Shown one piece after another: positions 8,429-17,895 of a stretch of 64,000 nucleotides of DNA. Each line of letters begins with the position of its first letter. Positions within the stretch are counted from its first letter, which is position 1. The translations under genes and the position numbers were made by a program. The notes below the pieces were generated by a model. That model saw nothing but the letters and a program-made list of their open reading frames with translations, did not search any database and was not told the origin of the DNA. The stretch is from a bacterium D16-56. GTDB taxonomy: Bacteria > Bacillota > Clostridia > Lachnospirales > Lachnospiraceae. The stretch covers positions 18,321-82,320 of the forward strand of contig RAYY01000025.1 in the NCBI GenBank assembly GCA_003611875.1. The letters are read 5' to 3'.

Positions 8429-9715
8429 ATGGACAAAACGGATATTCGCTACCAGGCATACATTGATATCTTAAAGGAAGAACTGATTCCCGCTATGGGA
8501 TGTACAGAGCCCATTGCCCTGGCATATGCTGCCGCCACGGCAAGAGAACTGCTGGGAGCCATGCCAGAACGGGTTGAGGTCAGCGCCAGCGGCAGTATTA
8601 TTAAAAATGTAAAATCTGTGATTGTTCCCAACACAGGACATCTAAAAGGGATCCCTGCTGCCGCGGCTGCCGGCATTGTAGCCGGGGACGCCGAAAAACA
8701 GTTGGAGGTCATTTCCTGTGTCACACCAGAACAGGAAACCCAGATCCGTGAATTTCTGGAACAGGTTCCTATCACCGTGGAACATATAGATCATCACATT
8801 ACCTTTGACATTTTCGTAACTCTGTACCGCGGAGAGGAAAGTAGCAGGGTAAGGATCGCCAATTATCATACAAATCTTGTATATAAGGAAAAAAACGGAC
8901 AGATTCTTCTGGATCTGCCTGTAGAAGAAGAAAGTGAAAAGGGACTTACCGACCGTTCTCTGCTTGACATGGAAGGAATCTGGGATTTCATCAACACAGC
9001 AGATGTGTCTGACATAAAAGAAACTCTGGATCGTCAGGCTCAGTTCAACATGAAAATCGCCCAGGAAGGAATGAACGGAGATTATGGCGCAAACATTGGA
9101 AAGGTTCTTTTAGACTCCTGTGGACAAGATGTACAGACAAGGGCAAAGGCTATGGCTGCCGCTGGATCCGACGCCCGCATGAACGGCTGTGAGCTGCCTG
9201 TCATCATCAACTCCGGCAGTGGCAATCAGGGCATCACGGTCTCGGTTCCTGTCCTGGTATATGCCAAAGAGTTAGGAGCCAGTGAAGAAAAAACCCTGCG
9301 TGCTCTTGCTCTCTCCAATCTGTGCGCCATTCATCAAAAAACCCGGATAGGGCGGCTTTCTGCCTACTGCGGCGCTGTCAACGCCGGCTCAGGAGCCGGA
9401 GCCGGTATTGCCTATCTGTGCGGCGGAGGTTTCAAAGAGATCGTCCATACGGTTGTCAATTCCCTTGCCATTGTTTCCGGAATTGTCTGTGACGGGGCCA
9501 AAGCCTCCTGCGCCGCCAAAATCGCCGCCGCTGTAGATGCCGGGCTTTTAGGATACAACATGTACCTGCGGGGCCAGCAGTTCTACGGTGGAGACGGGAT
9601 CGTGACCAAAGGTGTGGAAGAAACCATCAAAAATGTAGGAAGGCTTGGCAAAGACGGAATGCAGCAGACCAATGAGGAAATTATCCGGATTATGGTAGGA
9701 ACTGCTTATAAATAA
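8429..9715 (+). CDS. L-cysteine desulfidase (CyuA/YhaM, UPF0597 family)
   Basis: The 428-residue protein belongs to the serine dehydratase alpha-type family whose studied members split L-cysteine into pyruvate, sulfide and ammonia using a [4Fe-4S] cluster. Cysteines are placed as in the family: MGCTEP near the start (Cys25), NGCELP centrally, AYLCGGG and VCDGAKASC toward the C terminus, together with the glycine-rich INSGSGNQGI loop. The start ATG 8429 has GGAGG at optimal spacing; an in-frame ATG at 8417 overlaps that site. It is the last gene of the ABC/methyltransferase operon. Action on a thiol-containing product of the imported compound is possible but inferred. Confidence 0.82.
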   Translation: MDKTDIRYQAYIDILKEELIPAMGCTEPIALAYAAATARELLGAMPERVEVSASGSIIKNVKSVIVPNTGHLKGIPAAAAAGIVAGDAEKQLEVISCVTPEQETQIREFLEQVPITVEHIDHHITFDIFVTLYRGEESSRVRIANYHTNLVYKEKNGQILLDLPVEEESEKGLTDRSLLDMEGIWDFINTADVSDIKETLDRQAQFNMKIAQEGMNGDYGANIGKVLLDSCGQDVQTRAKAMAAAGSDARMNGCELPVIINSGSGNQGITVSVPVLVYAKELGASEEKTLRALALSNLCAIHQKTRIGRLSAYCGAVNAGSGAGAGIAYLCGGGFKEIVHTVVNSLAIVSGIVCDGAKASCAAKIAAAVDAGLLGYNMYLRGQQFYGGDGIVTKGVEETIKNVGRLGKDGMQQTNEEIIRIMVGTAYK

Positions 9716-9748
9716 CCTGTAAGACATCGCAGACGCCTCTTGTAGGAA

Positions 9749-9797
9749 TTTGTGCCAAATAAAGGCAGCTCAGCAGGCTGCCTTTATTTGGTACAAA
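9749..9797 (+). terminator. Long hairpin terminating the ABC/desulfidase operon
   Basis: Twenty-one-base arms (9749-9769 and 9777-9797) pair with one mismatch around a 7-base loop; the right arm contains CCTTTATTT. It lies 34 bases after the stop codon. No run of Ts follows the stem itself. Confidence 0.6.
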
Positions 9798-10001
9798 TAT
9801 TCTGTAAAAGGGATGCAGGATTTCTTTCCCCATGTCCACAAACAGGATCTCAGCACACCTCCCCAACCAGGGTATTTCCTTTTCAGACATTCATTCGACG
9901 CTTTTCTTACATTTTCTTTAACCCCGTTCCCTTTTTCTCCAAAATCCGCTATAATATTTCCGCATACAGCATATTCCGCAAATGAAGATTATCCAAGTGC
10001 T

Positions 10002-10264
10002 TTTGGAATATTTGCTTCGAATTGCCTTTCCGTAATAGGGCTTTCATTGTCAGCCTGCATGCGCCATATACAGCGCATCACCATGAATGAAAGTATCCCG
10101 GCGTATTTGGCATCCCTGATTTTAAATCGCCTCCGGCGATGAGATTTTCATTGTAAACCTCCATGCGCCCGGCTGCGGACGCACCACCGTCCCATGAAAG
10201 TCCGGCGGGCGCACTTGGAATACCTGATTTTAAATCGCCTCCGGCGATGAGATTTTCATTGTAA
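10002..10264. repeat. Degenerate tandem repeat of about 108 bp
   Basis: The 580 bp before the esterase gene have no credible gene but hold a tandem array. A 42-bp block is identical at 10115-10156 and 10223-10264, 108 bp apart, and a diverged copy starts near 10002. Each block contains a small hairpin (ATCGCC, loop TCC, GGCGAT). The spacer also has GC-rich arms (GCGCCCG ... CGGGCGC). Confidence 0.7.
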
Positions 10265-10296
10265 TTACATTACAAAATACCAGAACAGGAGTACCT

Positions 10297-12063
10297 ATGA
10301 TCATGAACACACACTGCAAACCCCTGAAATTTCTGACCTTCCTTTTTTTCTGCGCCTCTGTTCCTGCTTTTCTTTCCTCTCCTGCCCATGCTTCCCAGGA
10401 AACGGTTTCCGAAGGCACCCAGGAAGCAGCCAATACCACAGGACATGCTGCAGAATCCACTGCGGGAAACAGCACGGCCGATACAGGCAGTCACTATGCT
10501 GACGAAAACACTGCCGGCACAGGCGACAGCTCCTCCTATGGGGACATTGCCGACACAAATGACGGCTCCTCCCAAAACACTGCCGCAGACTCCCGTATTC
10601 CCGTTTTGTGGGTGATCGGAGATTCTACTGCTGCTGAATTTGACGACACTGCTTACTATTATCCCCGCTACGGCTGGGGAACTCAGCTTTACCGGTATTT
10701 TCAGGGCGTTACCATAGAAAACCTGGCTGTATCCGGCACCAGCTCCCAAAGCTATCTTCAGACTGCCCAGTATCAGAGACTCCTTCAGGAAATGCAGTCC
10801 GGGGACTTTCTGCTGATCGGCTTCGGACACAATGACGAAAGGCCGGAAAGCCTGCGCTATACGAACCCCAACACCTCCATCTCCACCCCTGGCTCCATCC
10901 AGAATTACCTGTATGAATATTATATCCGCCCGGCACAGGAGGCCGGGGTATCCCCGGTACTGTGTACCCCCATTGTCCGCCGGGACTTAGGAAACAATTA
11001 TACCGGTGCAAGCGGCCACATCACCACCTCCCAGAATACAGTCCAGGGAATCTTTGAAGGCGGCGACTACGCCAAAGCCATCCAGAAAGCAGGAGTGGCC
11101 AAAAGCATTCCTGTCCTGGATCTTACCAAACGCACCAGGGAAATCTATAAGCAGCTTGGCGCCCAAGGGGTAAAGAACCGCCACGCCCATAGTTCTTCCC
11201 GGGAAGCCAGCATCGATAACACTCATACCAACCTTTACGGCGCTGCCTGCAACGCATGGCTGATTGCAGATGAGCTTTCCAAAACCACCAGCCCATTAAA
11301 GAACCACCTGGTTGATAATCCAGAACAGCCAGACCCGTCCATTCTGACAATCAATCCGCTGTACCAGGAACGCTTCTTTAACCGCCCAGAATCAGAAAGC
11401 GCCCAGTGGGCCACTGTGGGAGACTGGAAGGGTACGGTGTTCGGGGACATTGATGCCTACGAGTATCTGAACAATGTTTACTTTAATCTGTCTCCCTATG
11501 GAGACGGGGTACTCTGGATAAAAGCCGGACGATTTAAAGAAAATGACAGCTCCGCTGCAGAGGATAGAGTAGGGAAAATCTCTGCCAGCACAGACGGCAT
11601 TGCCATGTACTATCAGGCCATCCCTGCTGACCGCAATTTTGTCCTGTCAGCAGACGTAACCATCTATCACTTAGACCCTAACAATCAGGCATCTTTTGGG
11701 TTGATGGTCCGGGATGACATATACTTAGACACCGTAACCAGCGACACCTTGGGAGACTATGTTGCTGCAGGTCCTCTCATGCTAGGCTCCGACCAGCCCT
11801 GGAACTGCTTTGCCAGAAAAAGCGGCATTCTGACCTCCGGCGGCATTGCTGACCATACCTATAAGCCTGGAGACACCCTGCACATGGAAATCCGCAAATC
11901 CTCTGACGGCTATACCTGCACCTTTGGAGACAATTCCCCTGTATCTGCCGGTTTTGATTTTCCTCTGACTGCCATTGATTCGGAATATGTCTATGCAGGC
12001 ATGTTTGCCGCCAGAAGCGCTGACGTCACATTCCAGAATATTCGTCTGCAGTTTACAGAATAG
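10297..12063 (+). CDS. Secreted SGNH/GDSL esterase with C-terminal beta-rich domain
   Basis: The 588-residue protein has an N-terminal signal peptide (to about residue 33), a Thr/Ala/Gly/Asp-rich linker (34-100) and an SGNH hydrolase domain of the rhamnogalacturonan acetylesterase type. Block I is LWVIGDSTAA with catalytic Ser110; Gly147 follows in the AVSG block; GHND carries Asn179; and DNTH carries Asp307 and His310. Residues from about 340 form a beta-strand-rich module that may bind carbohydrate. Such enzymes remove acetyl groups from plant polysaccharides outside the cell. AGGAG precedes ATG 10297; MNTHCK three codons later is an alternative. It is a single gene with no cell-wall anchor motif. 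The target sugar is not known. Confidence 0.82.
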   Translation: MIMNTHCKPLKFLTFLFFCASVPAFLSSPAHASQETVSEGTQEAANTTGHAAESTAGNSTADTGSHYADENTAGTGDSSSYGDIADTNDGSSQNTAADSRIPVLWVIGDSTAAEFDDTAYYYPRYGWGTQLYRYFQGVTIENLAVSGTSSQSYLQTAQYQRLLQEMQSGDFLLIGFGHNDERPESLRYTNPNTSISTPGSIQNYLYEYYIRPAQEAGVSPVLCTPIVRRDLGNNYTGASGHITTSQNTVQGIFEGGDYAKAIQKAGVAKSIPVLDLTKRTREIYKQLGAQGVKNRHAHSSSREASIDNTHTNLYGAACNAWLIADELSKTTSPLKNHLVDNPEQPDPSILTINPLYQERFFNRPESESAQWATVGDWKGTVFGDIDAYEYLNNVYFNLSPYGDGVLWIKAGRFKENDSSAAEDRVGKISASTDGIAMYYQAIPADRNFVLSADVTIYHLDPNNQASFGLMVRDDIYLDTVTSDTLGDYVAAGPLMLGSDQPWNCFARKSGILTSGGIADHTYKPGDTLHMEIRKSSDGYTCTFGDNSPVSAGFDFPLTAIDSEYVYAGMFAARSADVTFQNIRLQFTE

Positions 12064-12083
12064 TATACCGCAAAATAGAAACA

Positions 12084-12111
12084 CTTTGACTCTGGCTTGT
12101 CCAAGTCAGAT
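12084..12111 (+). repeat. Copy 1 of a 28-bp repeat ahead of a start codon
   Basis: This is a diverged copy of a repeat whose core is TCTGGCTTGTCCAGGTTAGG. It lies about 22 bases before ATG 12133 in the sense orientation of that gene. Better copies lie at 21710-21737 and 25380-25407 on the other strand. Confidence 0.5.
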
Positions 12112-12132
12112 TGATATACCGGAGGTTCTCCC

Positions 12133-12582
12133 ATGAAAAATCACAAGGAACTGGCAAGATCCTATTTTCTGGAAGGCTACAACTGTTCTCAGTCTGTCCT
12201 TTTAGCCTTCCACGAGGAACTTGGCTTAGACAAGGAAACGGCTGCCCGCATGGCTTCTCCTTTTGGCGGAGGCATGGGGCGGCTCCGGGAAGTCTGCGGC
12301 ACGGTCAGCGGAATGCTCCTGGTCTTAGGTCTGCTTCGGGGATATGATGATCCTAAAGATCAGGAGGGCAAAAGGTCCCTCTACCAGCAGGTTCAAAATT
12401 TGGCCCATACTTTCCAGGAACACAACGGAAGTATCATCTGCCGGGAGCTTCTGGGGCTTGACCACCCCTCTGACTCCCCCACTCCTTCCGCACGCACCCC
12501 GGAATACTATAAAAAACGCCCCTGCGCCGACTTAGCCGCCGACGCCGCCCAAATCCTGGAACAATTTTTACAACAGAGCTGA
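12133..12582 (+). CDS. C_GCAxxG_C_C family redox-type protein
   Basis: The 149-residue soluble protein has the ordered cysteines of the C_GCAxxG_C_C family: YNCSQSVLLAF near residue 18, then FGGGMGRLREVCGTVSGM in the middle and IICRELLGLD, with a further Cys in the tail. The family is thought to bind metal or carry redox-active cysteines and often stands beside redox enzymes; no reaction is proven. Here the GCA part of the motif reads VCGTVSG. CCGGAGG precedes ATG 12133. It stands as a single gene between the esterase and a terminator. Confidence 0.78.
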   Translation: MKNHKELARSYFLEGYNCSQSVLLAFHEELGLDKETAARMASPFGGGMGRLREVCGTVSGMLLVLGLLRGYDDPKDQEGKRSLYQQVQNLAHTFQEHNGSIICRELLGLDHPSDSPTPSARTPEYYKKRPCADLAADAAQILEQFLQQS

Positions 12583-12633
12583 ACCCCTTCGGATGACATG
12601 TCAGAATGGTTTCTGCCTGTGTATCCTACTTAG

Positions 12634-12664
12634 GGCAGGATGATCCATCCTGTCTTTTTTTATA
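12634..12664 (+). terminator. Rho-independent terminator
   Basis: GGCAGGATG, loop ATC, CATCCTGTC is followed by a run of seven Ts, about 50 bases after the stop at 12582. Confidence 0.85.
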
Positions 12665-12742
12665 CCCAAAACCAGCTTCTGAAGGTTTTCTTAATTTTTT
12701 CTGATAATCAATATTAATTTATCGTTTTTCAATAAATATTTG

Positions 12743-12771
12743 TTGATTTTAAATATGTTCCATGATATACT
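12743..12771 (+). promoter_or_regulatory. Promoter of the DUF2975/Xre/DUF4173 operon
   Basis: TTGATT (12743-12748), a 17-bp spacer and TATACT (12766-12771) precede the first gene by 65 bp, in an A/T-rich stretch that begins after the preceding terminator. Confidence 0.6.
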
Positions 12772-12836
12772 CCTCCATGAAAACCGAAACATTTCAACGC
12801 AAAATCATTTTCCAAATTTTCCAAAAGGAGTCTGCC

Positions 12837-13286
12837 ATGAAACAACCATCCCTGGTCCTCTTTACAAAACGAATGCTGGACTTAATGTTCTATTTGGGAA
12901 TCCTGCTTACACTGTCCATCCCCTATTTATTCCGGTGGGCAGGCGTCTATGCAGAAAGCTTCCGCCGCTTTTATCTGCCCCAGACCATCCTCTACATGAT
13001 GTCAGGAATTCTTTGCCTGCGGATCGTACAGAAGCTGCGTCAGATGCTTTCCACGGTTCTGGCCGATGATGCTTTTGTAGACGAGAATGCAGATGCCTTA
13101 AAATGTATGGGCAAATGCTCTTTTCTTATTGCCCTGCTGTCCCTGGTGCGGATTTTTTATGCTCCCTCCCCTGCCACGGCAGTGGTCATCATTGTATTTG
13201 CCATTGCAGGACTGTTCAGCATTGTACTCTGCCAGGTATTTGAAAAAGCAATCCAGTACAAAAAGGAGAATGACCTGACCATTTAA
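12837..13286 (+). CDS. DUF2975-type four-helix membrane protein
   Basis: The 149-residue protein has four predicted membrane segments (MLDLMFYLGILLTLSIPYLF, FYLPQTILYMMSGILCLRIV, CSFLIALLSLVRIFY, TAVVIIVFAIAGLFSIVLC), the layout of DUF2975 proteins. These are commonly encoded next to a small Xre-type regulator, as here. Function is unknown; a sensor or partner role for the regulator is plausible. ATG 12837 follows AAGGAG at good spacing, so the longer frame from 12762 is not used, since that frame would start inside the promoter. Confidence 0.75.
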   Translation: MKQPSLVLFTKRMLDLMFYLGILLTLSIPYLFRWAGVYAESFRRFYLPQTILYMMSGILCLRIVQKLRQMLSTVLADDAFVDENADALKCMGKCSFLIALLSLVRIFYAPSPATAVVIIVFAIAGLFSIVLCQVFEKAIQYKKENDLTI

Positions 13287-13338
13287 AACCGGTTTACAGC
13301 AGTTCCTGACTCCTGCACCGGTTCCAAAGGAGGAATCT

Positions 13339-13557
13339 ATGGGAATTATCATCAATCTGGACGTGGTTATGGCACAGAGGAAAATGGGACTTACAGAGCT
13401 TTCCAGGGAAGTGGACATTACCATGGCAAATCTGTCCATTTTAAAAAACAACAAGGCAAAGGCAATCCGTTTTTCTACCCTGGAAGCCATCTGCAAAGCT
13501 CTCGGCTGCCAGCCGGGAGACATTATCACCTATGTTCGGGAGGAGGAAGAACCATGA
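13339..13557 (+). CDS. Small Cro/CI-type (Xre) regulator
   Basis: The 72-residue protein is a single helix-turn-helix domain: AQRKMGLTELSREVDITMAN is the HTH core and the tail CKALGCQPGDIITYV is typical of the YozG-like group. It binds DNA as a dimer and usually controls its own operon. AAAGGAGG lies just before ATG 13339. Its stop overlaps the start of the next gene by four bases (ATGA), so the two are translationally coupled. Confidence 0.85.
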   Translation: MGIIINLDVVMAQRKMGLTELSREVDITMANLSILKNNKAKAIRFSTLEAICKALGCQPGDIITYVREEEEP

Positions 13558-15065
13558 CACCACAAGCAAACGAAGAAGCGAAACAAAATGCCGCTCTGCG
13601 GCTGCTGCCCATAACCCGGAATTTTCCGTTCTTTGCAGGAATCAGCCTTCTGTTCGGGCTGGTATACACCTTCTGCCTGTATGAAAATCCCTGCGGAATT
13701 ACCTATCCGCTGTTTACGCTCTTTGCCGGCGGATGCGGCGTACACATCTGCCGGCGGCTTGCCATTCCCATCAAGAAGGGAAGCTGGTTTTTGCTGACTG
13801 CTGCCTTGCTGATCGGCATTTCCACCTGGCATACGGCAGACTACCGCCTTCATCTCATGAACAGCTTTGCCCTGCTTCTCCTGGGCATTGTGTTTGCCCT
13901 GCATCAGTTCTATGAGGAGGATAGCTGGAATATTGGAAAATACTGCAACGCCATCCTTTTGTACCTTCTTCAGGCCGCTGCTGCCCTTCCTTTTCCCTTT
14001 GAGCACGCGGCTGGCTACAAAAAAGAATCTGGGGCGAAAGGCTTCCGGCTTTTGCTGCTTCTTCTGACCGGCTTAACGGCAGCCATCCCGGTATCTGCCA
14101 TGTTGATCGGGCTACTGTGCCAGGCTGACGTGGTTTTTGCTTCTGTGGTAAGATGGCTGGCTGTCCATCTCTTTTCACCGGCTAGCCTCATCAAAATAAC
14201 CCTGCAGTTTCTTTTCGGCTCCTTTTCCCTGTACTGCCTGATCTGCAGCGGGTGCCTGCAGGGTATTTCAAAGACTGTACCTAACCGGCAGCGGATCCAC
14301 CCTGCCATTGCGGTCACTTGTATGGCAAGCATCTCCCTGGTCTATGTGCTGTTCTGCCTGATTCAGGTCTTTTACCTGTTTTTGGGAAAAGGCACTCTGC
14401 CAGAGGGGTATACCTATGCTTCCTATGCCAGGCAAGGTTTCTTTCAGCTTCTTTGGGTGGCATTTTTCAACCTGATTATGGTGCTTTGCTGCTTAAAATA
14501 TGTCCGTCCCCATATTTGGCTGCGGTTTTTTCTGACAGTCATATGCGGCTGTACCTATGTTATGATCGCCTCTGCGGCCTACCGCATGGTACTCTATGTG
14601 CAGCAGTACCATCTGACCTGGCTGCGGATTCTGGTCCTCTGGTTTCTGGCCATGCTTTTTGTGTTGATGGCGGGAGTTTCCCTGATTGTATGGAAGCCGG
14701 ATTTTCGTCTTTTTCCTTACTGTCTCTTGATTGTCACTGTGTTTTACACCGGGCTGGCCTGGGCCCGGCCTGATACCATTGCAGCCTGGGATTATGTAAG
14801 CCGCCTTACTCCGGAGACTGTAACCGACTTGGAACTGGCCTGGCTGTCCACAGACTTCAGTGCTGACGCTGCCCCTGCTGCCGCTTCCCTAGGTCTAAGT
14901 CTGGAGGAATTAAAAACACGCTCCCAGTCTGCCAATGACTATGCCAGACTCTTTGGCTGGTTTTGGTATATATCCTCCAGTGAGGAAGACTGCCGCCAAT
15001 ATCCTAACGGACTGAGAGCCTACAATTTCTCTATTGACCAGGCCCGGAAGCTGTTTCATCAGTAG
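13554..15065 (+). CDS. DUF4173 multi-pass membrane protein
   Basis: The 503-residue protein has about a dozen membrane segments through roughly residue 400, followed by an extracytoplasmic or cytosolic tail with repeated acidic helices (ETVTDLELAWLSTDFSADAA). The layout and motifs (YASYARQGFFQLLWVA, TYVMIASAAYRM) fit DUF4173, a family of unknown function. It overlaps the regulator gene by the ATGA tetranucleotide and so belongs to the same operon as the DUF2975 protein. The three together look like a self-regulated membrane system, which is an inference. Length is normal. Confidence 0.8.
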   Translation: MTPQANEEAKQNAALRLLPITRNFPFFAGISLLFGLVYTFCLYENPCGITYPLFTLFAGGCGVHICRRLAIPIKKGSWFLLTAALLIGISTWHTADYRLHLMNSFALLLLGIVFALHQFYEEDSWNIGKYCNAILLYLLQAAAALPFPFEHAAGYKKESGAKGFRLLLLLLTGLTAAIPVSAMLIGLLCQADVVFASVVRWLAVHLFSPASLIKITLQFLFGSFSLYCLICSGCLQGISKTVPNRQRIHPAIAVTCMASISLVYVLFCLIQVFYLFLGKGTLPEGYTYASYARQGFFQLLWVAFFNLIMVLCCLKYVRPHIWLRFFLTVICGCTYVMIASAAYRMVLYVQQYHLTWLRILVLWFLAMLFVLMAGVSLIVWKPDFRLFPYCLLIVTVFYTGLAWARPDTIAAWDYVSRLTPETVTDLELAWLSTDFSADAAPAAASLGLSLEELKTRSQSANDYARLFGWFWYISSSEEDCRQYPNGLRAYNFSIDQARKLFHQ

Positions 15066-15073
15066 GGAACTGT

Positions 15074-15178
15074 CCTGTTGCTGGCCTGCTGCGATCCTTC
15101 TGGCCTGCTGCCTTGTTGCTGCCCTGCTGCGATCCTTCTGGCCTGCTGCCTTGTTGCTGCCCTGCTGCGATCCTTCTA
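15074..15178. repeat. 38-bp tandem repeat, about 2.7 copies
   Basis: Units at 15103-15140 and 15141-15178 are near identical (GCCTGCTGCCTTGTTGCTGC, then CCTGCTGCGATCCTTCTG), with a partial first unit from 15074. The array starts nine bases after the DUF4173 stop codon. The rest of 15066-15550 has no gene; an extended -10 (TGGTACAAT) lies near 15409-15417, a possible glgC promoter. Confidence 0.8.
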
Positions 15179-15550
15179 TTCTGCTGGTCTGCAGAAACAG
15201 CGGCGAATATCCGTGTCTCATATTTGTTTCAGGAAACATTCGCCGTTGCTTCTGCAAGACAGTACCGGCAGAACGCAGATGCAGCTCTGTCATGTATGAA
15301 AAGAATATTGTGGTCCAGACAGATCTCCGCACTTGCTATGCTGACAAAAGGATTTTCTGCTAAAATTTGGATTTTTTTACAGAAAACCCTACCCGTTTTT
15401 TTCTTTTTGTGGTACAATTTTAATATCAGCTCAGGGGAGCCTGCCCTACAGGCTTCCCTGGCCGGTGGAAAGAAAAGAATCAGACTGACATCCATGCCTG
15501 ACTGATCCTTTTACCGTTTCGCCAATCAAATATTTCAGGGGGACATTAAT

Positions 15551-16759
15551 ATGGCAAAAGAAATGATTGCAATGCTTCTTGCCGGCGGACAGGGCTCACG
15601 TCTCTATGCACTGACCCAGAAGCTGGCAAAACCTGCAGTTCCTTTCGGCGGCAAATATCGTATCATCGATTTTCCGCTGTCAAACTGCGTCAACTCCGGC
15701 ATTGATACCGTGGGGATCCTTACCCAGTATCAGCCGCTGGTCCTGAACGAATACATCGGCAATGGTCAGCCGTGGGATCTGGATCGTCTACATGGCGGCG
15801 TTCATGTGCTTCCGCCCTATCAGCAGGCTTCTGGCTCGGACTGGTATAAGGGAACCGCCAATGCCATCTACCAGAACATTTCGTTCATTGAGCGTTACAA
15901 TCCGCAGTATGTGATCATCCTTTCCGGTGATCAGATCTGCAAACAGGACTACAGCGATTTCCTGCGTTTCCATAAGGAGAAAGGCGCTGAGTTCAGTGTG
16001 GCCGTCATGGAAGTTCCGTGGGATGAGGCTTCCCGCTTCGGCCTGATGGTGGCAGACGAGAACGACAAGATCACCGAATTCCAGGAAAAGCCGAAGAATC
16101 CTAAGTCTAACCTGGCTTCCATGGGTATCTACATCTTTAACTGGGATGTACTGAAAAAATACTTAATCGAGGATGAGGCTGATCCTAATTCTGAGAATGA
16201 CTTCGGCAACAACATTATCCCCAACCTGCTTCGTGACGAGCGTCAGATGTATGCCTATCATTTCAGCGGCTACTGGAAGGATGTGGGAACCATCTCCTCT
16301 CTCTGGGAGGCCAATATGGAGGTTCTGGACCCAGAGCACAGCGGCATTAACCTGTTTGATGAGAACTGGAAGATCTACAGCCGCAACAGCGGTATGACCG
16401 GCCACCGGATCAGCAGCGACGCCATAGTGGAGAACTGCATGATCACTGACGGCTGCCGGATTTCCGGCTCTGTGAAGCATTCCATCCTGTTTGCCGGCGT
16501 TACCGTAGAGCCAGGCGCCGAGGTAGAGGATGCGGTTATTATGGGCGGCACCACCATCAAGGCGGGCGCATCTGTTAAGCACTGCATTGTAGCAGAAAAT
16601 GTAGTCATTGGCGAGAATGCCGTAGTAGGCGCCATGCCTACGGAGGGCGAAAAGGGTGTGGCCACTGTAGGATCCGGCATCTATGTAGGCGACGGCGCCA
16701 AGATCGGCCCCAATGCTATGGTCAACAGCAATGTGAAAGGCGGTGAAGAACAATGGTAA
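15551..16759 (+). CDS. glgC: Glucose-1-phosphate adenylyltransferase, catalytic subunit
   Basis: GlgC makes ADP-glucose from ATP and glucose-1-phosphate, the first committed step of bacterial glycogen synthesis. The 402-residue protein has the nucleotidyltransferase signature [20 protein letters not shown] with the pyrophosphate-contacting Arg and the activator/substrate Lys, [15 protein letters not shown], the catalytic Asp in LSGDQ, the FQEKPKNP loop, and a C-terminal left-handed beta-helix (from about 290). ATG 15551 follows CAGGGGGA. It overlaps glgD by seven bases; in Firmicutes GlgC and GlgD form a mixed tetramer with higher activity. Confidence 0.97.
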   Translation: MAKEMIAMLLAGGQGSRLYALTQKLAKPAVPFGGKYRIIDFPLSNCVNSGIDTVGILTQYQPLVLNEYIGNGQPWDLDRLHGGVHVLPPYQQASGSDWYKGTANAIYQNISFIERYNPQYVIILSGDQICKQDYSDFLRFHKEKGAEFSVAVMEVPWDEASRFGLMVADENDKITEFQEKPKNPKSNLASMGIYIFNWDVLKKYLIEDEADPNSENDFGNNIIPNLLRDERQMYAYHFSGYWKDVGTISSLWEANMEVLDPEHSGINLFDENWKIYSRNSGMTGHRISSDAIVENCMITDGCRISGSVKHSILFAGVTVEPGAEVEDAVIMGGTTIKAGASVKHCIVAENVVIGENAVVGAMPTEGEKGVATVGSGIYVGDGAKIGPNAMVNSNVKGGEEQW

Positions 16760-17895
16760 ATTCCAACGCAGATGCTCTGGGCATCATTTTCCCAAACACC
16801 TATGACAGTCTGATTCCGGAATTGGTCAGTGAGCGCCTGATGGCCTCCATCCCCTTTGCGGGACGTTACCGGATGGTAGATTTCATCCTGTCCAGTATGG
16901 TCAACAGCGGTATTGGCAATGTATCCTTAATCGTCCGTAAGAATTATCACTCCCTTATGGACCATTTAGGTTCTGGGCGTGAGTGGGATCTGACCCGTAA
17001 GAACGGCGGCTTAAACATTGTTCCTCCGTTTGCACAGAAAAATATCAAAATGTATACCGGACGGGTGGAGGCTCTTGCCAGCATCTTGGAATTTTTAAAA
17101 ACCCAGAAGGAAAAATATGTGGTAATGTCTGATGCCAATATTGCCGTAAATTTTGACTTTAAGAAATTTATGGACGCTCACATTTCCAGCGGTGCTGACG
17201 TGACTGTTGCCTACAGCGAGCAGGAGCTTCCGACAGGCACCATGAACCGGAATGAGATCGGCACCAACATGTATTATTCCTTTAATATTGATAACGGACG
17301 GGTGGTAAAGCTGGATATCTGTTCCAAAGATAGCGGTGTCCAGAATTTCTCCATGAACATTTACATAATGGACCGCGAACTGCTGATTGAACAGATCAGC
17401 AATGCTTACCTCCATGGTCATTCTTACTTTGAAAGGGATATTCTGGCTCCCCAGCTTGACAAGCTGAATGTACAGGCTTATAAGTTTGACGGCTATCTGG
17501 CAAGAATCTGTGATCTCAAGAGCTATTTTGATGAGAACATGAAGCTGCTGGATGAGGATAATTTGGACGGCCTGTTTTCCAGAGATTCCATCTACACCAA
17601 AATTCGTGACGACAACCCGACCCGTTATATTGGCGACGCCAAGGTAAAGAATACGATGGCTGCTGACGGCTGTGTCATTGAAGGTGAGGTGGAGAACTGC
17701 GTTCTGTTCCGTGGTGTCCGGGTTGCAAAGGGCGCAAAGGTAAAGAATTGTGTGCTGATGCAGGATACCGTGGTAGAAGAAGGAGCCAGCCTGGAGTATA
17801 TTATATCAGATAAGAATGTTTCCTTTACAGCCGGCAAGGAATTAAGAGGCAGCGACAGCTTCCCGGTATATGTTGCAAAGCATCAGACCGTATAA
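16753..17895 (+). CDS. glgD: Glucose-1-phosphate adenylyltransferase, regulatory-type subunit GlgD
   Basis: The 380-residue GlgD is a GlgC paralogue with a degenerate N-terminal signature (no GGxGxRL loop; it reads [21 protein letters not shown]), so it is expected to be weakly active or inactive alone and to modulate GlgC. The C-terminal beta-helix is kept ([20 protein letters not shown]). Its start overlaps the glgC stop, giving coupled translation and a balanced subunit ratio. No other glycogen genes (glgA, glgB, glgP) lie in the window. Confidence 0.95.
   Translation: MVNSNADALGIIFPNTYDSLIPELVSERLMASIPFAGRYRMVDFILSSMVNSGIGNVSLIVRKNYHSLMDHLGSGREWDLTRKNGGLNIVPPFAQKNIKMYTGRVEALASILEFLKTQKEKYVVMSDANIAVNFDFKKFMDAHISSGADVTVAYSEQELPTGTMNRNEIGTNMYYSFNIDNGRVVKLDICSKDSGVQNFSMNIYIMDRELLIEQISNAYLHGHSYFERDILAPQLDKLNVQAYKFDGYLARICDLKSYFDENMKLLDEDNLDGLFSRDSIYTKIRDDNPTRYIGDAKVKNTMAADGCVIEGEVENCVLFRGVRVAKGAKVKNCVLMQDTVVEEGASLEYIISDKNVSFTAGKELRGSDSFPVYVAKHQTV

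Noticed and set aside
9750..10142. 130-aa plus-strand frame between desulfidase and esterase
   Set aside because: It starts inside the terminator hairpin and runs through the tandem repeat.
10115..10264. CRISPR array
   Set aside because: The repeats are 42 bp with a 66-bp spacer and only two good copies; no cas gene is in the window.
15078..15505. Cys/Leu-rich frames after DUF4173
   Set aside because: They are translations of the 38-bp tandem repeat, with no start signals.
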